Part shown: piece after piece, positions 1 through 7,906 of the stretch
How positions within the stretch are numbered: position 1 is the first letter of the stretch
Layout: every line of letters starts with the position of its first letter
Origin: Acidobacteriaceae bacterium
GTDB lineage: Bacteria; Acidobacteriota; Terriglobia; Terriglobales; Acidobacteriaceae
Assembly (NCBI GenBank): GCA_027452245.1
Contig: DAIDGW010000099.1
Coordinates: 1-50,666, forward strand
Direction: 5' to 3'
DNA: 50,666 bases
Notes under the pieces: generated by a model
Databases searched by the model: none
The model's input: the letters and a program-made list of their open reading frames with translations, nothing else
What the model was told of the DNA's origin: nothing
Program-made: the position numbers and the translations under genes

Positions 1-60
1 TGGTTTTGATAGCGAACTGGTTTGACGTGCATTCATGCAGATTGTAGTCTGCAGCGCAGG

Positions 61-95
61 CCCACCCTCCCGCAAAAAAACGCGGGAAGGGTGGG
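61..95. repeat. GC-rich inverted repeat upstream of the AAA+ gene
   Basis: Left arm 61-73 and right arm 82-95 pair over about 13 bp with one bulged base, around a loop containing seven A residues. The outer part reads CCCACCCT/AGGGTGGG. A shorter hairpin with the same ACCCTTC/GAAGGGT core follows the AAA+ gene at 1799-1821, so the gene is bracketed by related palindromes. There is no T-tract, so a terminator is unlikely; a REP-type element is the better reading. Confidence 0.6.
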
Positions 96-157
96 GCAAC
101 CCCAAATTGGGAATTCCATGAGAAAGGTTGGGCCAGCCCCCTAATTAGGATTCAAGA

Positions 158-1783
158 ATGGCAAATGTTATCTTCACTTCCGACCTAGTGGAATCTGCTC
201 GCCGGTCTCTCCGAAACGGCGAAGCCATCTTTGACGCGCTAGTGATCGTCGGCGGTTATCACTTCGAGATGGGCAAGCACGAATTCACCCAGTGGCGCGA
301 CGTTGTTACATGTGAAGTGCCCGGTGGCCTAAAACAGGCAGACAGGGACCACATCTTGAAGGAGGCATACGTTCGAATGAGAGACCGAGCGTACGAACTG
401 GCCCGTGCTGCTTCGACCCGCGGCGTGCCACAAACGACGTTGACCGGACCGCTAAACGCCTTCATGAGAATTGATAGATCCAATATGCGTTCGGCTCAAG
501 TTGAAGGCGAACATGGATTTTCGTCAGCAGCCGTCGTCACCGCCTCGGCGACAGCCCTGCAAGCGCCTGTCGAGGCATTGCTAAGCGACCTAAACGCATA
601 TATTGGGTTGGACAGAGTAAAAGCCGATGTCAACGAGTTAGTCAACTCACTCCGAGTAGATCAACTCCGGCGAAACGAAGGTCTGGCTGTTCCAGTACGT
701 TCGCGTCACATGGTTTTCTACGGCAACCCGGGGACGGGGAAGACGACTGTGGCCCGGTTGGTTGCCAAGGTCTATGAGGCCTTGGGATTCCTAAGTAAGG
801 GCCACCTGGTCGCTACAGATAGGGCCGGGCTGATAGGACAATATCTCGGTCAGACCGCCCCGAAGGTTAAAGAGGTGGTTGAGTCCGCTCTCGGGGGCGT
901 TCTGTTCATTGACGAGGCGTACTCGCTGACCCCGCCGAATTCGCATGACCTTTATGGCCAAGAGGCCATCCAGCAGCTGATTTTATTGATGGAGCAACAT
1001 CGCGACGACCTTGTCGTTATCGTTGCCGGTTACCAAGACGAAATGGTGCGATTCCTGGATTCCAATCCCGGCCTCAGGTCACGATTTACGAAAAAACTGC
1101 TATTCGAGGATTACACGCCGGAGCAGATGGTACGCATCTTTGCGAAGATATGCTCTGACGAAGAATACAGCTTCGATGCCGGGGCTGAGGCGGAGCTGCT
1201 GAACGTTTTCCGCGTTGCATACGGCCGGCGAGATAAGACATTCGGAAACGCTCGCTTCGTGCGTAACTGTTTCGAGAAGGCAACCGCAAACTTGGCAAGT
1301 CGCATTGTCAACACCAGCGCGAGAAGTCGGAGTGCTTTGATGACCATCACAGAAGCGGATGTCCCTGGCACGATGGAAGAACCGGGTGAACAGAAACGCT
1401 TCTTCCCAGATTTGGGAACATACCTCGCGAGCAAAGGCCAGTCGCAAAAGACGGCGTGCATCTATCCCACCTTTGAGATCACCCACATTGCAGTCGTCGG
1501 GCCGGGGCAATACTGCACAACTCAAAATGCAACGTTGGCGGACGGTCGGGAATACTGCGGAACATTCGACTTTGGGGACGATATCCTGCAGCAGATTCTC
1601 ACGCGGATGCCCGATGAGGACCGTGATGCTGTCGAATCGGATCTCCACGAAGATCTGGACGGCGTCCGTACAATTCCATTGCCACAGGCGGTCAATGTCG
1701 GAATAGCTGCGAGGCTCGGGCAGCCGCAGATAAGTTTGCACGAGGAATTCATTCCGCTCGTGATCATCGAGGTTTTCGGCTGA
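158..1783 (+). CDS. CbbX/EccA-like AAA+ ATPase with unassigned N- and C-terminal regions
   Basis: The 541-residue protein has an AAA+ core at about 150-400. Visible elements are a Walker A GNPGTGKTT (189-197), a Walker B VLFIDEAYSL (248-257), a candidate arginine finger in GLRSRF (305-310) and a sensor-2-like GNARFVRN (363-370). These match the CbxX/CfqX family, which includes Rubisco activase CbbX and type VII secretion EccA. The first 140 residues and the last 140 match nothing I recognise. An AGGA lies about 7 nt before the ATG. No Rubisco or ESX gene is nearby, so the substrate is unknown. The gene stands alone between two related hairpins, which suggests accessory origin. Confidence 0.85.
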   Translation: MANVIFTSDLVESARRSLRNGEAIFDALVIVGGYHFEMGKHEFTQWRDVVTCEVPGGLKQADRDHILKEAYVRMRDRAYELARAASTRGVPQTTLTGPLNAFMRIDRSNMRSAQVEGEHGFSSAAVVTASATALQAPVEALLSDLNAYIGLDRVKADVNELVNSLRVDQLRRNEGLAVPVRSRHMVFYGNPGTGKTTVARLVAKVYEALGFLSKGHLVATDRAGLIGQYLGQTAPKVKEVVESALGGVLFIDEAYSLTPPNSHDLYGQEAIQQLILLMEQHRDDLVVIVAGYQDEMVRFLDSNPGLRSRFTKKLLFEDYTPEQMVRIFAKICSDEEYSFDAGAEAELLNVFRVAYGRRDKTFGNARFVRNCFEKATANLASRIVNTSARSRSALMTITEADVPGTMEEPGEQKRFFPDLGTYLASKGQSQKTACIYPTFEITHIAVVGPGQYCTTQNATLADGREYCGTFDFGDDILQQILTRMPDEDRDAVESDLHEDLDGVRTIPLPQAVNVGIAARLGQPQISLHEEFIPLVIIEVFG

Positions 1784-1798
1784 GTCGGCGGGTGGCGT

Positions 1799-1821
1799 AC
1801 CCTTCGTGGTTTTCGAAGGGT
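1799..1821. repeat. Hairpin downstream of the AAA+ gene
   Basis: ACCCTTCG (1799-1806) and CGAAGGGT (1814-1821) form a perfect 8-bp stem with a 7-nt loop, starting 15 nt after the AAA+ stop codon. It shares its core with the palindrome at 61-95. It lacks a following T-run, so it is listed as a repeat and not as a terminator. Confidence 0.55.
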
Positions 1822-1855
1822 GGGATAGCGATGGCCTCAGCTGAATGAGAATGTT

Positions 1856-2006
1856 TCAGGCGACGGAAGGACCTTCCAACTTTGTCTCGGGCCACCGATT
1901 CAGCTTCACCGTCCCAGGTTCGTCGAACGCACAGGTACGGTAACTGCTCCAAAGGCCATTGGTCCGGCTCAAGTACGAGGCCCTGCCTCACGGGATTGCG
2001 ATGCAA
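1856..2006 (-). pseudogene. C-terminal remnant of a REP-associated tyrosine transposase (RAYT, IS200-like), frameshifted
   Basis: Read on the minus strand from 2006, the remnant begins LHRNPVRQGLVLEPDQWP, the conserved C-terminal block of Y1-type RAYT transposases. If one base is removed from the A run at 1951-1953 (T run on the coding strand), the frame continues as WPWSSYRT and then EPGTVKLNRWPETKL, as in the family, and ends at a TGA at 1856-1858. The remnant therefore has a +1 frameshift. It also lacks the N-terminal part with the HUH motif and catalytic Tyr, because the sequence at 2006 runs straight into the direct repeat that starts at 1996. RAYTs mobilise REP palindromes, which fits the surrounding hairpins. 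Confidence 0.75.
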
Positions 2007-2094
2007 GCGGCACGGCTGAAGCCGTGCCCTTTCAAATCGTAGCGCACTCCGGATTCGTTGCAGCTAGGCCGTGTTTCCTGGGAAATCGCATCTG
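1996..2094. repeat. Direct repeat copy A with REP-like hairpin
   Basis: This 99-bp unit recurs at 2238-2335 with only about three differences. Its core is a perfect palindrome at 2009-2028: GGCACGGC, loop TGAA, GCCGTGCC. The core is followed by CCTTTCAAA. The left end overlaps the last codons of the RAYT remnant, so the truncation point coincides with the repeat boundary. Confidence 0.85.
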
Positions 2095-2150
2095 GCAGGC
2101 GGTGTTCTCCCGTGCTTGCCGGATGGTTCGGTTGCGACCGAGATCCCTCC

Positions 2151-2170
2151 GCGCGCTGGTGAAAGCGCGC
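2151..2170. repeat. Small palindrome between the direct repeats
   Basis: GCGCGCT (2151-2157) and AGCGCGC (2164-2170) form a 7-bp stem with a 6-nt loop. It lies in the 143-bp spacer between the two direct repeats and belongs to the same palindrome-rich tract. No coding signal is seen in this spacer. Confidence 0.5.
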
Positions 2171-2217
2171 GCGTTCGGGACGACGCAGTGTGGTGTGGGT
2201 TCGACGATGTACCTCAG

Positions 2218-2335
2218 GCGCTGAAGCGCAATTTCATTTGCGATGCAAGCGGCACGGCTGAAGCCGTGCCCTTTCAAATCGTAGCGCACTCCGGATTCGT
2301 TGCAGCGGGCCGTGCTTCCTGGGAAATCGCATCTG
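2218..2335. repeat. Direct repeat copy B with two hairpins (composite REP-like unit)
   Basis: Copy B of the direct repeat occupies 2238-2335. Its palindrome at 2251-2270 is identical to that of copy A. Just before it, GCGC-TGAA-GCGC at 2218-2229 forms a second small hairpin with the same TGAA loop. The arrangement of two short hairpins separated by about 20 nt resembles the BIME arrangement of bacterial REP elements. The role is inferred from structure only. Confidence 0.7.
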
Positions 2336-2387
2336 ATGACCGCATTCTTCCGCGCTTGAAGTGGGGTGCAGATGGCGGGGAGCGTGA

Positions 2388-2404
2388 ATTCCCATTTTGG
2401 GAAT
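2388..2404. promoter_or_regulatory. Inverted repeat upstream of the PD-(D/E)XK gene
   Basis: ATTCCCA (2388-2394) and TGGGAAT (2398-2404) are perfect inverted arms around TTT, about 27 bp before a consensus -35 box. A second dyad, CGGAAA-AC-TTTCCG, lies at 2458-2471. Either could be an operator. Nothing links them to a particular regulator. Confidence 0.3.
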
Positions 2405-2430
2405 GAAAAATAATTTCCTTGCGTTGCGGA

Positions 2431-2459
2431 TTGACAAATTCCTATCCTGAATAGATACG
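2431..2459 (+). promoter_or_regulatory. Candidate sigma-70-type promoter for the nuclease gene
   Basis: A perfect TTGACA at 2431-2436 is followed after 15-17 bp by weak -10 candidates (TAGATA or GATACG). The -35 is convincing and the -10 is not. A start of transcription near 2466 would favour the downstream ATG at 2521 over the one at 2476. Confidence 0.35.
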
Positions 2460-2520
2460 GAAAACTTTCCGGTGAATGGCTGCGCCGCGACGGTTGGCGC
2501 GGAAGGAGAAGTGTCGGTCG

Positions 2521-3024
2521 ATGTTGGTGGAAGAAGAACAATTCGAGACGAGCGAAGAGGCGGGAGTGGTTGAGTCGTGCGAGATCATGGCGGGGGCGGA
2601 GGATTGGGAGAAGAGGCAGCGGCAGGCGAAGCATCAGGGAGAAGTTTCGGAGGCGGCATTTTTATTGAAGGCGACGAGCCTGGGGCTGGGAGTGGCGAAG
2701 CCGTGGGGCGACAATGAGCGGTTCGATTTCATCGTTTGCCCGCCGGGAGGGCGGTTGCGGCGGGTGCAGGTGAAGTCCACGGGAGCGAAGCAGCATCGAG
2801 GATATGCGGTGAATGCGACGTGCAGCCAAGGCGAGCGCGGGAAGATGGGCTACACGGCGGAGGACATAGATTTTCTGATCGTGCATATTCGTCCGGTGGA
2901 CGCGTGGTACGTGCTGCCGGTACGGAAGCTTGGGGCGATCAAGCATCTGAATTTTTATCCGGACATTCGGGCGAAGAACGCGCGGTGGGAGCGGTATCGG
3001 GAGGCATGGAATTTGCTGGAATGA
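2521..3024 (+). CDS. PD-(D/E)XK-type endonuclease family protein
   Basis: The protein matches the small 'group I intron-associated' PD-(D/E)XK nuclease family. The core has E in GEVSEAAFLLKA, D in ERFDFIV and QVKST, giving an E...D...QxK active-site pattern in which Gln replaces the usual acidic residue. Three in-frame ATGs are possible: 2476, 2521 and 2587. I chose 2521 because AAGGAG lies about 12 nt upstream and the promoter candidate ends near 2459. The ATG at 2587, just before the conserved domain, is also reasonable. No methyltransferase or intron is adjacent, so a restriction or homing role is not shown. Confidence 0.7.
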   Translation: MLVEEEQFETSEEAGVVESCEIMAGAEDWEKRQRQAKHQGEVSEAAFLLKATSLGLGVAKPWGDNERFDFIVCPPGGRLRRVQVKSTGAKQHRGYAVNATCSQGERGKMGYTAEDIDFLIVHIRPVDAWYVLPVRKLGAIKHLNFYPDIRAKNARWERYREAWNLLE

Positions 3025-3150
3025 GAGGGTGCTGCGGGCCATCGATTAGTTTCGCGCCGGCGATTTCGGAGCGGAATCGAGTTGGATTCGACCGGAGGAT
3101 GTCGCCACATTGTGTGACGCATTTTCTGGCTGATAAGCGGGAGACCGGCG

Positions 3151-4314
3151 CTAGCCAGCTTGTGAAACGGGACTATCGTCGACATTCACGCGTTGCATGG
3201 GAAGAGTCGCGACGACGGTGGTTCCGGCTTCTGACGATAAGATTTCCAGCGAGCCGCCGAGTTGACGCAGGCGTTCCTGCATGCCGCGAATTCCCAGGCC
3301 GGAGGATTTTGCCAGGGCTTTCCCGTTGGAAGGGAGGCCGTGGCCGTTGTCGCGGACTTCGACCCGGATGTGGTCGGCTTTGCGCTGCATGCTGACGTGA
3401 CAAGCGTCTCCGCCGGAATGGCGGTAGACGTTGGTGAGGGACTCCTGGACGATGCGGTAAATGGCAATTTCGAAATCCTGGGGGAGACGGCCGAGATCCG
3501 CCGGAATCTGCAGGTGTACCTGGATGCGGCTGCGTTCCGAAAAGCCGTCGACGTACCAGCGAATGGCGGATGCGAGTCCAGCGAGATCGAGCAGCGGCGG
3601 GTGGAGCAGATAAGAGATGGTGCGAATTTCTTTAACGACCTGCTCGACCATAGCCGTGCTGTCATTGAGCAGATCGAGCTGGCCGTCGGCATCGCGCGGA
3701 ACTGCCGCCCGAAGGCGGGAGAGATTCATGGCGATGGCGGCGAGATTCTGTCCGACGCTGTCGTGCAGTTCGCGGGCGATATTGCGGCGCTCTTCGTCCT
3801 GAATGTGCTGGATGTGCGAGGCGAGCTCGGCGTTGGATTTTTCGGTGGTGAGGTCGTTCACCAGGAGTCCGATAACGGAGCGGTCGATCGCGAGTACTAC
3901 CAGAGAGAGCTTCGCGGGAACGCTGCCGCTGCCGCGGCGGAGTTGTACTTCCGCTTCGCAGGGTCCGAGTTGCAAGGAGGCGAGCAGTTTGGCGCAGGCC
4001 GGGCGATCTTCCGGCGAGACGAGATCCAGCAGGCTGCGTCCGACAAGTTCCGTAACTGGAACTTCGAGCAGGGATGAGAGGCTGGGATTGCAGTAGATCA
4101 TTTCGCCGTCGCGATTCAGCATGGCCGCGCCCTGCTGCATTCTCTGCACCAGCGTGCTGTAGGGCAGATCGGCGCTTTCCAGAGCATAGACGGCGTGGCC
4201 TTCGGATTCTTCGACGACGAAGGCATCGACGCAGCCGGTGCGAATGGCTTGAATGATCTGTTCAGCATCCTCGAGAAGAGGTGTGTTGGAATGCAATGGA
4301 TTTTCGTTTCCCAT
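3151..4314 (-). CDS. PAS-domain sensor histidine kinase (HPK7/NarL-type) in the kai operon
   Basis: From the ATG at 4314 the protein has 387 residues and no membrane segment. A PAS-like domain (about 55-160) precedes a HisKA_3 dimerisation domain with RELHDSVGQN (phospho-acceptor His184). The HATPase domain follows, with N-box YRIVQESLTNVYRHS, G1 box DNGHG (322-326) and GLGIRGMQERL. The frame is open further upstream, but that part overlaps kaiB and looks non-coding, so the start was placed at MGNENPLH. The gene is the last of kaiC-kaiB-kinase, 65 bp after kaiB. It could be an output or input kinase of the Kai module; no response regulator is adjacent. Confidence 0.85.
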   Translation of the reverse strand: MGNENPLHSNTPLLEDAEQIIQAIRTGCVDAFVVEESEGHAVYALESADLPYSTLVQRMQQGAAMLNRDGEMIYCNPSLSSLLEVPVTELVGRSLLDLVSPEDRPACAKLLASLQLGPCEAEVQLRRGSGSVPAKLSLVVLAIDRSVIGLLVNDLTTEKSNAELASHIQHIQDEERRNIARELHDSVGQNLAAIAMNLSRLRAAVPRDADGQLDLLNDSTAMVEQVVKEIRTISYLLHPPLLDLAGLASAIRWYVDGFSERSRIQVHLQIPADLGRLPQDFEIAIYRIVQESLTNVYRHSGGDACHVSMQRKADHIRVEVRDNGHGLPSNGKALAKSSGLGIRGMQERLRQLGGSLEILSSEAGTTVVATLPMQRVNVDDSPVSQAG

Positions 4315-4379
4315 GATGAACTGCCTGCGAGGAGGTGTACCCCTATTATGCCGCAAAAATCGGGCCGAAGAAGTATGAA

Positions 4380-4745
4380 TCAGGATTTTCCCGGGCGCAA
4401 CTGCAATCCGACGAGGGCGCGTTCGGTGTCGCGGAGGTCGCCGACGACTTTGCGGATGGGCTGGGGAAGTTTGCGAACCAGGGTGGGGATGGCAATGATC
4501 TGGTCGCCCGCGGCCAATTGCGGATGTTTCACCAGATCGATAATTTCGATGTTGTAGCGCCCGGCAAGATGCTCTTCGCAGATGCGCTTCAGATTGGCGA
4601 AGGCCAACAGGGAGCGCGGGCTTTGCCCGGCGACGTAGAGGCGGAGATCCCAATTGTCATGATCGATTTCCCCGCGTGAATTCCTGGCGATTTCGCTCAG
4701 ACTTTCCGGCTTCTTGGCGGTTGGGGCTTTGCCAGATTTTTTCAT
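4380..4745 (-). CDS. kaiB: KaiB family protein
   Basis: The 121-residue protein has an N-terminal tail of about 30 residues and then the thioredoxin-like KaiB fold. [14 protein letters not shown] begins the fold, [13 protein letters not shown] lies in the middle, and [22 protein letters not shown] is the typical C-terminal signature. In cyanobacteria KaiB binds the KaiC CI ring and resets the phosphorylation cycle. In other bacteria KaiB-KaiC pairs are linked to timing or stress responses. It starts 10 bp after kaiC, with GGAG 6 nt before its ATG, so the two are co-transcribed. Confidence 0.92.
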   Translation of the reverse strand: MKKSGKAPTAKKPESLSEIARNSRGEIDHDNWDLRLYVAGQSPRSLLAFANLKRICEEHLAGRYNIEIIDLVKHPQLAAGDQIIAIPTLVRKLPQPIRKVVGDLRDTERALVGLQLRPGKS

Positions 4746-4755
4746 AACGGCTCCA

Positions 4756-6489
4756 TTAGATTTTGGGGGAAGGTTTGTGTCCGGAATTGCCTTGCCGCCG
4801 GACGGTCATGGCGCGGCGATCTTGGTCGATTTGCTTTGCCCGCGCAGTTTCCTGAGCGGCCACGAGCGCGGACTCTTCATCTTCAATTTCAAATTCCTTG
4901 CGGAGGGCGTGGATTCTGGCTTCCAGGGCTTCGCGTCGGCGATTGCGATCGCGCTGCTTGCGTTCCGATTCCTGCTCGGCAGCGAGCGCGGCGGACTTCT
5001 CACGGGCTTCGAGGGAAGCACGCATCGATCCGGTGAGAACCCCTTCGGGGCCGCTGTAGACGTCGAGCAGATGGATGCCATTTTCGGTCAGCAGGAATTC
5101 ACGAAGCTGGTTAGAGTGACTCATGCCGCGGGACTTGAGCACGTAGAGAGCGCGGTTGCGTTCGCCTCCGAGTTCGATGTCGCGCAGGAGGAGCCAGGTG
5201 TCGACGATGGAAGAGATGTCGAGGTCGGTATGCTCCAGGGAGTTCCCGGAGATTGTGAGATTCGTCAGAATGGCGGTGACGCCGTTCACTTTCAGGAAGT
5301 CGATCAGACGAACCACCATGGAGTTGGCGTCGCGCTGGCTGCCAGCCTGTACCAGAGCGCCAATGGGATCAAGCACGACGCTGTCGGGCCTGGCTTCCTG
5401 CACCATCTTGTGAATCATGGCCAGATGCATCTCCAGACCGTAGAAGGTGGCGCGGCTGGAATGAATCTGCAGCAAGTCCTTGCGGATCCACTTGCCGAGG
5501 TCGAGGCCGATGGACTGCATATTGCGAACGAGCTGCCCGGGCGACTCCTCAAAAGCGAAATAGAGACAGCGTTCGTTGCGGGCGCAGGCCGCATTGGCAA
5601 AATGGGCGGAGATGCTGGTTTTTCCGGTGCCCGCGGTGCCGGAGATGAGGATCGTGCTGCCACGATAAAAACCTTTGCCGCCCAGCATGGAATCGAGCGC
5701 GGCAATCCCGCTGGAGATGCGCTGGTTACTGACGTCGTGCTGCAAACCCAGGGATGTGACGGGAAGGACGCTGAAGCCGTCTTCATCGATCAGGAAGGGA
5801 TATTCGTTCGTTCCGTGGGTGGTGCCGCGATATTTGACGATGCGCATGCGGCGGGTGGAAACCTGGTCGGTGACGCGGTGATCGAGAAGGATGACGCAGT
5901 CGGAGACGTACTCTTCGAGGCCGCGGCGGGTCAGGGTTCCGTCGCCGCGCTCGCCGGTGATGATGGCGGTGACGCCTTTATCTTTGAGCCAGCGGAAAAG
6001 GCGGCGCAGTTCAGCGCGGAGAATGCCTTCGTTTTGTAACCCGGAAAACAGGGCCTCGATGGTGTCGAGCACGACGCGCTTTGCGCCGATGGAGTCGATG
6101 GCATTATTCAGGCGAATGAACAAGCCTTCGAGGTCATACTCGCCGGTTTCTTCGATCTCGTTTCGTTCGACGCGGACGTAGTCGAGGATGAGTTTTTTCT
6201 GGCGGACGAGCTTGTCGAGGTCGAATCCCAGGGAGCGAACATTCTGAGTGAGTTCTTCGCCGGTTTCTTCGAAGGCCATGAAGACGCCGGGTTCGCCGAA
6301 CTCGGTGGCGCCGCGCACCAGAAATTCCATGGCCAGGAGGGTTTTGCCGCAACCAGCGCTGCCACACACCAGGCTGGGCCGGCCGCGGGGAAGACCTCCA
6401 CCGGTAATTTCGTCGAGACCCGGAATTCCTGTAGGAGCTTTCCGCAGAGTGCGAAGTGGCTCGCCCTTCTTTGCAGTTAAACTCGGCAT
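4756..6489 (-). CDS. kaiC: KaiC family dual-RecA ATPase
   Basis: The 577-residue protein has two RecA-like domains. CI has Walker A GSAGCGKT (43-50) and catalytic glutamates in FEETGEE (Glu74-75). CII has SGTAGTGKT (283-291) and FEESPGQ (Glu314-315). The CII phosphorylation site, Ser431-Thr432 in cyanobacterial KaiC, is Ser426-Ser427 here (DISSIVDT). The C-terminus is about 60 residues longer than cyanobacterial KaiC and is a charged, Glu/Arg/Ala-rich probable coiled coil (about 490-560). No kaiA is present, as expected outside cyanobacteria. No good ribosome-binding site is visible; a TATAAC lies at 6506-6511 on the coding strand, so a very short leader is possible. Confidence 0.95.
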   Translation of the reverse strand: MPSLTAKKGEPLRTLRKAPTGIPGLDEITGGGLPRGRPSLVCGSAGCGKTLLAMEFLVRGATEFGEPGVFMAFEETGEELTQNVRSLGFDLDKLVRQKKLILDYVRVERNEIEETGEYDLEGLFIRLNNAIDSIGAKRVVLDTIEALFSGLQNEGILRAELRRLFRWLKDKGVTAIITGERGDGTLTRRGLEEYVSDCVILLDHRVTDQVSTRRMRIVKYRGTTHGTNEYPFLIDEDGFSVLPVTSLGLQHDVSNQRISSGIAALDSMLGGKGFYRGSTILISGTAGTGKTSISAHFANAACARNERCLYFAFEESPGQLVRNMQSIGLDLGKWIRKDLLQIHSSRATFYGLEMHLAMIHKMVQEARPDSVVLDPIGALVQAGSQRDANSMVVRLIDFLKVNGVTAILTNLTISGNSLEHTDLDISSIVDTWLLLRDIELGGERNRALYVLKSRGMSHSNQLREFLLTENGIHLLDVYSGPEGVLTGSMRASLEAREKSAALAAEQESERKQRDRNRRREALEARIHALRKEFEIEDEESALVAAQETARAKQIDQDRRAMTVRRQGNSGHKPSPKI

Positions 6490-6675
6490 GCGATTTTGAA
6501 TCAGAGTTATATCACAGGCAAGGTCCTGAAAACGGAACTCGATAAACTATTTGGGTTGCAGACCGTGTTGGTGGCGAAGGTAAGTGGCATGGACGTTACG
6601 AGGTGTGAGCAGAAGTTAAGGCGATAAACCCGATCAGGCAGAGGCCAGCAGTCCGGACAAGCTACCGGGCGGGGT
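6490..6675. other. Intergenic region without a supported gene
   Basis: Both flanking genes are on the minus strand. The stretch holds a possible -10 (TATAAC on the minus strand at 6506-6511) for kaiC. I see no RNA gene and no convincing terminator for the upstream CoA-binding gene. Confidence 0.4.
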
Positions 6676-7170
6676 TCAGGCTGGGCTGGCGTGTTGGCGG
6701 CGAGGGTAGTTTCCAGTGATCTTGCGGACCAAAGCATGCAGGCTGTGGGCTCCGTTCTTTTTCCAGAACATAAAGGGGCACTGTCCGGGAACGACTTCAA
6801 TTCCTTGATCGCGGCAGTACTCGATGGCGGGCAGGCTGACAGCTCCCGCACTGCCAGCGCGATACATCCACACGCGGCGAATCCCAGCCAAGACGCAATC
6901 CTTCACGATTTCTTCGGTTACTTCCGGCGAAGTCATGAGGATCGCGGCCTGCACGGGAGGGACGATATCCTGAACGCGTTTGAAGCAGGCTTGGCCGTCA
7001 ATTTGCGCGATATTGGGATTGACGGGGATCATATCGTATCCACGCCGGCGGAATTCCTGGAACAAGTGCACGCTGAAGTCGCGGGGATTGTGCGAGATTC
7101 CGATCATCGCGATGCGGGTCTGCGACAGGAAGTCTTCAATGGTTTCCATATACACGTGAGGAATCTTCAT
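6676..7170 (-). CDS. CoA-binding domain protein (YccU-like)
   Basis: From the ATG at 7170 (AAGGA about 6 nt upstream) the product has 164 residues and is a single Rossmann-fold CoA-binding domain of the CoA_binding_2/YccU type. Characteristic segments are RIAMIGISHNPRDFS near the start, GYDMIPVNPN, and VWMYRAGSAGA followed by VVPGQCPFMF. The family is related to the nucleotide-binding domain of succinyl-CoA synthetase, but its reaction is unknown. The open frame extends upstream to 7482, but that part is not family-like and overlaps the next gene. It is probably a single-gene unit. Confidence 0.85.
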   Translation of the reverse strand: MKIPHVYMETIEDFLSQTRIAMIGISHNPRDFSVHLFQEFRRRGYDMIPVNPNIAQIDGQACFKRVQDIVPPVQAAILMTSPEVTEEIVKDCVLAGIRRVWMYRAGSAGAVSLPAIEYCRDQGIEVVPGQCPFMFWKKNGAHSLHALVRKITGNYPRRQHASPA

Positions 7171-7294
7171 AGTGTCCTTCGAAGGCACAAGGGCGGACCG
7201 AACGAGGGTGATTGTGCCTCGATTTCTGGGGGAAATCAGTGACTGTGCGCACGAATGAATTCGGCTCAATGAGGTCCGGTTCGAGAGCGCGAAG

Positions 7295-7747
7295 CTAAGC
7301 AGGGAAGATGCGGCGGAGGGTTGCCGAGCGGTAATCGAAGATGGATTCAACTTCGCGGCGAACGCGCAAGCGATGGACGATGGCTCCAATCCAGCCCAAA
7401 GGCAACGCATAGGTGACTTTGTCACGCATGAGTGTTCCGCCACCCTGGGGAAAAAACCGGTGTTCGTGATGCCACAGAGCATAGGGGCTGTTCAAGGCGA
7501 CATCAATAAAACGGTGGGGCGGGTTCCATTCCGCGATCTCGCTGGTCCAGGAAAGAGGCAGGCCGTGCCAGCGCAGGCGGTAACGGATGAGGGATCCTTT
7601 TTCGAGAACGATTGGTTTCTCGATGATAGAAAAATCGAGCCAGCGCGGAGTGATAACCTGCAGGTTTTCGGGGCGGGAAAAGAACGAAAAGACCTCGCCG
7701 ACAGGGCGGGGAATCCATTGCTCGCGCTCAAGCAGGAATTTTTGCAT
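7295..7747 (-). CDS. SRPBCC (START-like) family protein
   Basis: The 150-residue protein reads as one helix-grip SRPBCC domain. It begins FLLEREQWIPRPVGEVFSFFS, the common opening of polyketide-cyclase/ligand-binding members, and contains WTSEIAEWNPPHRF and TLMRDKVTYALPLG. These proteins bind small hydrophobic ligands; the ligand cannot be deduced here. It has no signal peptide. It precedes the CoA-binding gene on the same strand with a gap of about 125 bp. Confidence 0.8.
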   Translation of the reverse strand: MQKFLLEREQWIPRPVGEVFSFFSRPENLQVITPRWLDFSIIEKPIVLEKGSLIRYRLRWHGLPLSWTSEIAEWNPPHRFIDVALNSPYALWHHEHRFFPQGGGTLMRDKVTYALPLGWIGAIVHRLRVRREVESIFDYRSATLRRIFPA

Positions 7748-7906
7748 GGAAGTTCTGCTCTTATTCCAGCATCAGGTTTGACCTGGAGTCAGGGCGGGCC
7801 TGCCGGAAATCGATCGGCGCTGGACTGTCAGGCAAAGGAGAACAGGAATTTTTGCGATGGAGGAAAAGAACAAGCTCGGCAGTGAAACGCGGAGCCTTTT
7901 CGCGGA

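Noticed and set aside
2736..3395. A 219-codon plus-strand frame overlapping the nuclease gene
   Set aside because: It overlaps the conserved PD-(D/E)XK frame and the 3' end of the kinase gene and shows no domain; it is a GC-driven shadow.
4315..4653. N-terminal extension of the histidine kinase gene at 3151
   Set aside because: The extension overlaps kaiB, is Arg/Pro/His-rich and has no family likeness. The start at 4314 is better.
4714..6039. A 441-codon open frame on the plus strand opposite kaiC
   Set aside because: It is antisense to clear KaiC domains, has no family likeness and has the Ala/Gly/Asp-rich composition of an antisense shadow.
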